Positions 1 through 4,628 of a stretch of 8,050 bases of DNA are shown piece by piece. The notes under the pieces were generated by a model. That model had not been told where the DNA came from and searched no databases. It saw only the letters and a list, made by a program, of their open reading frames with translations. The stretch is from contig JAQTVR010000049.1 of assembly GCA_028706995.1 (NCBI GenBank), positions 1-8,050 on the forward strand. Reading direction: 5' to 3'. Source of the stretch: Dehalococcoidales bacterium (GTDB taxonomy: Bacteria > Chloroflexota > Dehalococcoidia > Dehalococcoidales > UBA5627). How positions within the stretch are numbered: position 1 is the first letter of the stretch; each line of letters begins with the position of its first letter. Made by a program: the position numbers and the translations under genes.

Positions 1-549
1 CTGTTCTTTATTGTGCAACTGACTGAAGAACTGATCAAAGGAATTGATTGATTGGCCAAATGCTATATTTAGGCATTCCGCCGTCTTATATTTTGCTTTT
101 TCAACTTTTAATATTTCTTTTGTGATTTTGCCGGTAAGCTCAGGCTTTGCCAGGGCTATAGTAGCTGCAGATCCAATTATATTAGCAGCTGTAATCATGA
201 CGGGACCGGGAATAGGAGCAAAATATTTATCGAAGATCGATTCGAACTTATTTTCTGAGTCTACTTTTGTCAGATTAGCAATAATATATATGGCATCCCA
301 TTTAAGAAAGGTATTATCACCGGTTAATAGATCGCTAAAGAGATTGAATTTGGGATAAAGTACATCCGGCTTTATATCACTTATTCCACGAAGTATTTTT
401 GAACACCCGTATTTAATATTCGCTTTGCTGGAAGATAGTCCTCCATAAATTTCCGAAATGAGCTCGGGTTTATTAATAATCCACCTGATTATTTCTTCTT
501 TATTTACTTCCTTATTGCCAATAGTACTAAGCAATTCCGTTTGCGTCAT
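1..549 (-). CDS. HEAT-like helical repeat protein, C-terminus cut by window edge
   Basis: The minus-strand frame from the ATG at 549 stays open for all 183 codons to the first base of the window, so the gene continues outside it. The visible protein starts MTQTELLSTIGNKEVNKEE and is built of alternating amphipathic helices. It includes segments such as YGCSKILRGISD, FLKWDAIYIIANLTKV and GPVMITAANIIGSAATIALA, which look like HEAT/ARM-type repeats around residues 45-150. No catalytic motif, signal peptide or membrane helix is visible. A GGGAG ribosome site (559-563) lies 9 bases before the ATG and supports this start. A promoter is visible just upstream. HEAT-like proteins are usually binding scaffolds; the partner here is unknown. 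A plus-strand ORF inside it (44-358) is a shadow. The reading frame is well supported; the fold assignment is inference. Confidence 0.8.
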   Translation of the reverse strand, partial: MTQTELLSTIGNKEVNKEEIIRWIINKPELISEIYGGLSSSKANIKYGCSKILRGISDIKPDVLYPKFNLFSDLLTGDNTFLKWDAIYIIANLTKVDSENKFESIFDKYFAPIPGPVMITAANIIGSAATIALAKPELTGKITKEILKVEKAKYKTAECLNIAFGQSINSFDQFFSQLHNKEQ

Positions 550-578
550 GTTTGATTACTCCCTTTTGGGCAAGACAA

Positions 579-607
579 AATTTACTCCCATTTGCTGTTG
601 TTGTCAA
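579..607 (-). promoter_or_regulatory. Sigma70-type promoter of the HEAT-like gene
   Basis: Read on the minus strand, a consensus -35 box TTGACA (607-602) is followed after exactly 17 bases by TAAATT (584-579), which matches the -10 consensus at four of six positions. The expected start of transcription is near 572, giving a leader of about 23 bases that contains the GGGAG ribosome site. The -35 box sits inside the palindrome at 598-617. Confidence 0.65.
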
Positions 608-617
608 TAGACAACAA
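598..617. promoter_or_regulatory. Perfect palindrome over the -35 box, probable operator
   Basis: Two exact 8-base arms, TTGTTGTC and GACAACAA, flank a 4-base centre AATA. The right half, read on the minus strand, supplies the TTGACA of the promoter for the gene at 1-549. A repressor dimer bound here would block RNA polymerase. The TTGTC-N4-GACAA form resembles sites of winged-helix repressors such as the MarR family, but no regulator gene is in view, so the protein is unknown. A small RNA hairpin is a less likely alternative. Confidence 0.55.
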
Positions 618-777
618 GTTGTGATCGATTTTTATTTATTCCAAATTCGCCCGGTTATCCTTGCATTTAGTGAAGTAATAATTGTATTCTGAAATGAAGC
701 GTATACGTTATGTCTTTATGGCAGTATGATCATCGCTGTTAAACAGGCTTGAAAGCTATTTAAAACAGGAGGCATTT

Positions 778-1452
778 ATGTGTTTTTCGGCTGGAGCAAG
801 CTTTGCAGGAGGTGTACTAATATCTGCAATTGGTGTCGCTTCCGTGAGGAAAGTCAGAAAACCAACCCAGAGACTTTTCGCGGTAATACCGCTACTCTTT
901 GGCTTCCAGCAGTTCGCAGAGGGTGTGCTGTGGATTACCCTGAGATCAGGTGAACATGCATGGCTTCAGAGCGCTGTTACATACATCTTCCTAATAACTG
1001 CACTGGTCATATGGCCGGTGATGATACCGTTATCCATGTGGTTTATGGAGGAGATAAAAAAGAGGAAGAATATACTCTCAGGCTTAATAGTAACAGGATG
1101 CATCCTCTCATTATTCTATGCTTTTTGTCTCATCTCTTTTAATGTTACCCCGCAGATAAGCGGTTTTCATATACAGTACGTTGATAACTTTCCAAGGACT
1201 CTTGTAGATACTGCATTTGTATTCTACCTGGTCTCAACTATGGCACCTCTCTTTGTCTCATCAGTCAGGCGTATGTGGGTGTTCGGTATTTTGATCTTCG
1301 TATCATACATCATAACGGGAATATTTTTTGCACAGTATCTGACATCTGTATGGTGTTTCTTCGCTGCGCTTATAAGTGTGGTGATTTATTGGATACTAGC
1401 TGAATTCGCGACTAAGGTGCATTTAAGATGTATTAATGAACCGGATAGGTAG
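778..1452 (+). CDS. DUF6629-type seven-helix membrane protein
   Basis: This 224-residue protein has about seven hydrophobic segments: residues 5-23, 32-55, 63-90, 98-121, 141-161, 166-187 and 189-210. The N-terminus MCFSAGASFAGG, the QQFAEGVLW motif (44-52) and a late VWCFFAA segment (191-197) match my memory of the uncharacterised DUF6629 membrane family, whose members begin MCFSA. Family members are of similar length, so the gene looks complete. An AGGAGG ribosome site lies 5 bases before the ATG and fixes the start. No enzymatic motif is recognised and the function is unknown. It stands alone: the spacer to the next gene is about 130 bases, and the upstream gene points the other way. The short plus-strand ORF at 960-1142 is a shadow. 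Confidence 0.8.
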   Translation: MCFSAGASFAGGVLISAIGVASVRKVRKPTQRLFAVIPLLFGFQQFAEGVLWITLRSGEHAWLQSAVTYIFLITALVIWPVMIPLSMWFMEEIKKRKNILSGLIVTGCILSLFYAFCLISFNVTPQISGFHIQYVDNFPRTLVDTAFVFYLVSTMAPLFVSSVRRMWVFGILIFVSYIITGIFFAQYLTSVWCFFAALISVVIYWILAEFATKVHLRCINEPDR

Positions 1453-1581
1453 ATTAATAATATTCCGATAATAAAAATATAATGTCTGATTGAAAATAGA
1501 GATTCTTGCAAAGAGTCAATAGCTTTGTGGTACTTTTATGCGGGAAAATTCAATTTTAGGTATTGAAGAGGAGGAATAGTC

Positions 1582-1896
1582 ATGGTAATTAATAAAAAAC
1601 AAGGAATAGGTATGTTAATTGTTGGTCTTCTACCCCTGACAATAGGAATTCTCATCATAATAACAATTCCTTCCTGGGGGAATTGGTTAGCTGACTATCC
1701 CGAACTAGTACTGCAACAGCAACTTCCAGCTGAAGCATCTGCTATGGTACAGGTAATAGTCGGTGTAATATTTGGTCCGCTACTGAATCAGGTAGGTGAA
1801 TGGATGAGAATCGTAGGTTACTTTATTGGTGGACTCGTAACCCTGATTGGGCTTATCATTACCTTTAGGGGTATAACTGAACTCAGAAAAAAGTAG
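1582..1896 (+). CDS. Small two- or three-helix membrane protein, unrecognised
   Basis: The gene encodes 104 residues with a basic start (MVINKKQG), a hydrophobic segment at 9-29, an extracytoplasmic-looking stretch rich in W, Q and E (32-54), a weaker hydrophobic segment at 54-68, and a second strong one at 76-96. It ends in a charged tail, ITELRKK. An AGGAGG site 7 bases upstream of the ATG strongly supports translation from here. I do not recognise the family and see no catalytic motif. The stop codon at 1894-1896 overlaps the beginning of an Mrr-like remnant in another frame, so its 3' end may lie near an old recombination junction. It is probably a real gene because of the strong ribosome site and coherent membrane topology. 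Confidence 0.65.
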   Translation: MVINKKQGIGMLIVGLLPLTIGILIIITIPSWGNWLADYPELVLQQQLPAEASAMVQVIVGVIFGPLLNQVGEWMRIVGYFIGGLVTLIGLIITFRGITELRKK

Positions 1897-2009
1897 TAAC
1901 TATCAATGGGAATCAGTTAGCGAAATTGATGATAGAGCATGGTGTAGGTGTTAGCAGGAAAGATGTCTTTGAAATTAAACGGGTAGATACTGATTACTTT
2001 ATCGATTGA
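1890..2009 (+). pseudogene. Remnant of an Mrr-like restriction endonuclease C-terminus
   Basis: In the frame ending with the TGA at 2007-2009, the DNA reads KVVTINGNQL, AKLMIEHGVGV, then FEIKRVDTDYFID. This closely follows the conserved tail of Mrr-type (type IV, modified-DNA-directed) restriction proteins, where a strand of the form VVLIDG is followed by LAxLMIEHxVGV and then an acidic-aromatic ending. Only about 39 codons are present. A stop at 1878-1880 closes the frame upstream, and there is no start codon, winged-helix DNA-binding domain or catalytic domain. It is therefore read as a decayed end piece left by deletion or recombination. The homology is recalled, not searched. Confidence 0.65.
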
Positions 2010-2142
2010 GCAATCTAATTACCCTTTCAGCTAAGTTTTTCTACCCCACTTTTTCACCAGACGTTGCATGTGTAGTTTCCCCTTAAATAGCTGTTCTAAA
2101 GGTAGTAATTCATTTTTTTATTGAATGATAATTACAATAATG
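2010..2142. other. Degraded-looking spacer before the usp promoter
   Basis: With the Mrr remnant this completes the gap of about 300 bases between genes. There is no intact gene. On the minus strand a short open stretch (2117-2031) reads ELLPLEQLFKGKLHMQRLVK and continues to a TAG. It has no start with a ribosome site and is closed upstream by a TAA, so it could be another gene end remnant or chance. No strong hairpin terminator is visible. Confidence 0.4.
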
Positions 2143-2171
2143 TTGTAAATTTCTTGCAATAAGGATATAAT
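2143..2171 (+). promoter_or_regulatory. Promoter of the usp-trkA-trkA operon
   Basis: TTGTAA (2143-2148) is followed by a 17-base spacer and a perfect TATAAT (2166-2171). Transcription would begin near 2178, leaving a leader of about 20 bases before the ATG at 2198. It lies directly upstream of three tightly spaced genes and is the only good promoter seen for them. Confidence 0.75.
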
Positions 2172-2197
2172 ACGCGCTTGATGGTTGAAAGGGAGAA

Positions 2198-2632
2198 ATG
2201 GAATTTCAAAAAATCCTGGTGCCTGTTGCCGGCACAAAAGCTGATGAAGGGGCAATAGAATTAGCGTGCAAGCTGGCCAAGGGTAAAAGTAAAAGTAAAA
2301 TCTTCGCCATACATGTGATACCGATTGAACGGTCATTACCGCTTGATATCGAGGTAACTTCAAAAATCGGGGCTGCTGAAAATATCCTTAGCAACATAGA
2401 GAATATTGTCAAAGAGCAGGGTTGCACGGTGGAAACGGAGATGTTACAAGCCCGGGACGTAGGATCGGCTATAATAGAACAGGTAAAAAAACACGAAGCA
2501 GACCTTGTCCTGGTTGGTATTTCCTATAAAAAACACTTCGGACAGTTCTGCTTGGGAGACATAGTTCCGTATATACTTGAAAATTCCCCCTGCCGTGTTA
2601 TTATCGACCATCAGTTTCAAACGGACACTTAG
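2198..2632 (+). CDS. Universal stress protein (UspA family) with altered ATP loop
   Basis: This 144-residue, single-domain Usp protein has the typical first strand QKILVPV (4-10), the helix GAIELACKLAKG, the strand IFAIHVIP, and the closing strand-helix-strand ADLVLVGIS...VPYILENSPCRVII. In ATP-binding members the loop follows G-2x-G-9x-G-(S/T). Here G107 and G120 are kept, but the second glycine is Tyr110 and the last position is Asp121. The usual Asp after the first strand is Ala11. Nucleotide binding is therefore doubtful or modified. The ATG is 2-3 bases after an AGGGAG site, unusually close, but a TGA at 2186-2188 excludes an earlier in-frame start and the protein begins where the family begins. 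It is first in an operon with two RCK proteins (12-base gap to the next gene), suggesting a role in potassium or ion-transport control. Minus-strand ORFs over it are shadows. Confidence 0.88.
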   Translation: MEFQKILVPVAGTKADEGAIELACKLAKGKSKSKIFAIHVIPIERSLPLDIEVTSKIGAAENILSNIENIVKEQGCTVETEMLQARDVGSAIIEQVKKHEADLVLVGISYKKHFGQFCLGDIVPYILENSPCRVIIDHQFQTDT

Positions 2633-2644
2633 ACAGGTTTAATT

Positions 2645-3043
2645 ATGAAAGTAATTATTATGGGATGCGGAAGGGTCGGTGCTCAACTGGCCGTCATGCT
2701 GGATAAGGAAAATCACAAGGTTACCACCCTTGATATCAATGTCGACAGTTTCCGCAGATTGCCACCCGAATTCAAGGGAAAAGCATTGCTTGGCAACGGT
2801 CTAGATGAGGATGTACTTAAAAAAGCCGGCATAGAAGAAGCGGACGCTTTTGTGGCTGTAACTCAGGGTGACAATAGAAACATCATGGCCGCCCAAATAG
2901 CCAAGTATATTTTCAATGTCCCAAAGGTGATATGCCGCATATATGACCCATTACGCCGTGACCTTTACAGTATGCTGGGGCTGGAGGCTTTAAGCCCCAC
3001 CACTATATTCGCCCAGATGTTTAAGGAAAAACTGGAGAGCTAA
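2645..3043 (+). CDS. TrkA-type RCK_N-only potassium uptake regulatory protein
   Basis: The 132 residues form one Rossmann RCK_N domain. It has the dinucleotide loop GCGRVG (7-12), an acidic residue at the end of the second strand (D30, in TTLDIN) expected to hold the ribose of NAD(H), the GNGLDEDVLKKAGI segment (50-63), the strand DAFVAVTQGD (67-76), and the helix plus strand AKYIFNVPKVICRIYDP. It stops after the crossover helix and lacks the RCK_C ligand-binding domain, so it is a half-type subunit. Known RCK proteins form cytoplasmic rings that gate TrkH/KtrB transporters or K+ channels. The next gene supplies an RCK_N plus RCK_C protein 9 bases downstream, so the two may assemble together. 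The ribosome site before the ATG is weak (AGG only), consistent with translational coupling to the stress-protein gene. Confidence 0.88.
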   Translation: MKVIIMGCGRVGAQLAVMLDKENHKVTTLDINVDSFRRLPPEFKGKALLGNGLDEDVLKKAGIEEADAFVAVTQGDNRNIMAAQIAKYIFNVPKVICRIYDPLRRDLYSMLGLEALSPTTIFAQMFKEKLES

Positions 3044-3052
3044 TTTTACACT

Positions 3053-3715
3053 ATGTATATTATTATTGTTGGCGGCGGGAGACTTGGTTATTATCTCACC
3101 AAGTCTCTACTGGATGAGAAACACGAGGTGTTGATAATAGAAAAGGATGCCGCCACCGCGCAGTCGATAACCAGTGACATGGGAAGCGTTTGCATACATG
3201 GTGACGGCTGTGAAACAGCCGTACTGGCTGAAGCGGGAACCAACCGCGCCGATATATTTATTGCCGTTACAGGAGATGACGAAGATAACCTGGTTGCATG
3301 CCAGGTAGCTAAATACAAGTTCAATGTTCCCCGAACCATTGCCCGCGTGCGTAACCCTAAAAATGAGATCTTATTCAAAAAACTCGGTATCGATGTTACG
3401 GTAAGCAGCACAGCAATCATACTGGAACATATAAAATATGAAGTACCGACGAATCCTTTAATGCACCTGTTATCTATTGACGAAAAAGGGCTTGAAATCG
3501 TGGAGATAACCATACAACCGGATTCAACAACGGTCGGAATGGCGCTTAAAGATATCATTTTACCCCCTGATAGTATTTTATCCTTGTTAATCCACCAGGA
3601 TAGTAAACCCAGCATCCCTACTGGTGGCACTATTCTACAGGCTAATGATCAGATCATTGCAGTTACCCACCCTGACACCGAAGGTGCCCTGCGAAACGCC
3701 CTGAATGGCAAATAA
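3053..3715 (+). CDS. TrkA-type potassium uptake protein, RCK_N plus RCK_C
   Basis: The 220-residue protein has an N-terminal RCK_N domain (about 1-120) with the loop GGGRLG (7-12), acidic E30 ending the second strand, GDGCETAVLAEAG (50-62) and the DIFIAVTGDDEDNLVACQVAK segment. A C-terminal RCK_C domain follows (about 137-219), with VEITIQPDSTTVGMALKDI and a closing strand DQIIAVT. This is the standard single-unit TrkA/KtrA layout, about half of E. coli TrkA. It should bind NAD(H) and a second ligand and gate a potassium transporter from the cytoplasm. A GGAGAG site inside the end of the preceding gene serves the ATG. It is the last gene of the operon. The domains are similar to the RCK_N-only neighbour, suggesting gene duplication. 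No TrkH or KtrB gene is in the window. The long minus-strand ORF opposite it is a shadow. Confidence 0.9.
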   Translation: MYIIIVGGGRLGYYLTKSLLDEKHEVLIIEKDAATAQSITSDMGSVCIHGDGCETAVLAEAGTNRADIFIAVTGDDEDNLVACQVAKYKFNVPRTIARVRNPKNEILFKKLGIDVTVSSTAIILEHIKYEVPTNPLMHLLSIDEKGLEIVEITIQPDSTTVGMALKDIILPPDSILSLLIHQDSKPSIPTGGTILQANDQIIAVTHPDTEGALRNALNGK

Positions 3716-3757
3716 AAACTGCCTATTTATCAATGGGTTTTAAGTCCTGTAACTTCA

Positions 3758-3797
3758 GATGGATTTAAAGCTTAATATACTAAATGAAACATCCATC
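3758..3797. repeat. Inverted repeat with 7-base arms
   Basis: GATGGAT (3758-3764) pairs exactly with ATCCATC (3791-3797) across a 26-base AT-rich loop. The arms are short and the loop long, so this may be chance. It touches the next hairpin. Confidence 0.35.
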
Positions 3798-3817
3798 GCC
3801 AGATCCGATATATGGCG
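3797..3817. repeat. Short hairpin in the trkA-comEA spacer
   Basis: CGCCAGAT (3797-3804) pairs with ATATGGCG (3810-3817) with one G-A mismatch and a 5-base loop. The five outer pairs are mostly G-C. It lies about 80 bases after the TrkA stop codon and is not followed by a T run, so a Rho-independent terminator is not supported. It may be a transcript-end stabilising structure. Confidence 0.4.
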
Positions 3818-3942
3818 TTCCTCTACCTTACTAATCGATATCGGTCGTTAAGCTTATCCTTCAACTAATCACCGCCGCTATGGTTCGACAGTCCTGAGTT
3901 TTGCCTCATTCTTGATTACCTAAATATATGCCGCCTTATGAT

Positions 3943-3971
3943 TTGACTATTGTCCCTTTTTTAATTATATT
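3943..3971 (+). promoter_or_regulatory. Promoter of comEA (and probably comEC)
   Basis: TTGACT (3943-3948) is separated by 17 bases from TATATT (3966-3971). Each box matches the sigma70 consensus at five of six positions. The start of transcription would be near 3979, giving a leader of about 80 bases before the comEA ATG at 4060. This placement also argues that the longer frame starting at 3928 is not the real gene start, because it begins upstream of the promoter. Confidence 0.7.
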
Positions 3972-4044
3972 GTGGACTATTATATGCCGATATAGCAACA
4001 TTTTACATCTTAATTATATTTATAAAACAGCCGGTTGGTGGCAC

Positions 4045-4051
4045 AAGGAGG
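4045..4051 (+). promoter_or_regulatory. Ribosome binding site that sets the comEA start
   Basis: A perfect AAGGAGG lies 8 bases before the ATG at 4060. It selects this internal ATG over the upstream in-frame ATG at 3928, which lacks a comparable site. The chosen start also places a lipoprotein signal at the very N-terminus. Confidence 0.85.
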
Positions 4052-4059
4052 CTACAATA

Positions 4060-4545
4060 ATGAGTATAAAATATATAGTGATAATGACTCCGGTCTTCTT
4101 GAGCCTCTTTGCTTTAACAGGTTGTAATGATGGATATGAGATAGAGATTTCCCTGAAGACAACTACTACTTCAAGCCAAACCACCCAGGTTTATATCGGG
4201 GGAGCCGTCAATAACCCCGGGTATTATATGTTAATAGAAGGTGACACAATATATAGCCTGATCCTGGCCGCCGGCGGCATACCGGATGATTCTGGTATCA
4301 GCCGGCTTGAACTGACAATCAATCAGCCGGATACACAAGAACAAGTACAGAAGGTCGATATTAACCGCGCCCCCGCCTGGCTACTGGAAGCATTGCCCGG
4401 AATCGGCGAAACCAGGGCGCAGACAATTATAAGATACCGCATGGAAAACGGCTTTTTTAAAAATATAAACGAATTATTAAACGTCAAAGGCATCGGACAG
4501 GGTATATTCGATAATATTAAAGACTTAATTACGGCATCCGATTAA
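4060..4545 (+). CDS. comEA: ComEA-type DNA-binding competence protein, predicted lipoprotein
   Basis: From the chosen ATG the protein has 161 residues. Residues 1-22 form a signal peptide with a lipobox LTGC (19-22), so Cys22 should be lipidated and the protein held on the outer face of the membrane. A Thr/Ser-rich linker (33-43) leads to an SLBB domain (about 43-75, VYIGGAVNNPGYYML and IYSLILAAGGI). A tandem helix-hairpin-helix module follows (about 98-158), with VDINRAP, LPGIGETRAQTI and VKGIGQGIFDNI. This is the usual ComEA order. ComEA binds double-stranded DNA at the surface and hands it to ComEC, encoded 83 bases downstream on the same strand. Family members are usually anchored by an N-terminal membrane helix or are soluble in the periplasm, so the lipobox is a notable variation. 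The first 44 codons of the longer frame (3928-4059) are rejected on ribosome-site and promoter grounds. Confidence 0.9.
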   Translation: MSIKYIVIMTPVFLSLFALTGCNDGYEIEISLKTTTTSSQTTQVYIGGAVNNPGYYMLIEGDTIYSLILAAGGIPDDSGISRLELTINQPDTQEQVQKVDINRAPAWLLEALPGIGETRAQTIIRYRMENGFFKNINELLNVKGIGQGIFDNIKDLITASD

Positions 4546-4628
4546 ACATGTTAAGGGAATTGTGATTTTAAAGTTAAGCAGAATATCAATTAAAAGGGTG
4601 TAAAAGAGGGGCAAAGCACTCTCACTAG

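Larger units (their letters stand above)
3716..3942. other. Non-coding spacer with two adjoining inverted repeats
   Basis: This is the first part of the 344-base gap before comEA. All frames on both strands are broken by frequent stops and no RNA gene is recognised. Two inverted repeats abut in its centre. No classic terminator (GC-rich stem followed by a T run) is visible after the TrkA gene, although these repeats could end or stabilise the operon transcript. Confidence 0.5.

Noticed and set aside
44..358. Plus-strand 104-codon ORF
   Set aside because: It lies opposite the longer minus-strand HEAT-like gene, which has a promoter, ribosome site and coherent protein. The plus-strand product has no ribosome site or recognisable pattern.
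661..690. Possible promoter TTGCAT/TATTCT for the DUF6629 gene
   Set aside because: Both boxes match poorly (three and four of six) and the spacing is 18, so it is too weak to annotate.
693..728. Tiny leader ORF MKRIRYVFMAV before the DUF6629 gene
   Set aside because: It is only 11 codons with no ribosome site, and is expected by chance in this spacer.
3091..3630. Minus-strand 179-codon ORF
   Set aside because: It lies wholly opposite the clear RCK_N/RCK_C gene. Its product is Ser/Ile-rich without motifs and is a shadow of the real gene's codon use.
3928..4059. N-terminal extension of comEA from the ATG at 3928
   Set aside because: No ribosome site precedes it, it would begin upstream of the best promoter, and it would bury the lipoprotein signal inside the protein. 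The AAGGAGG-preceded ATG at 4060 is preferred.
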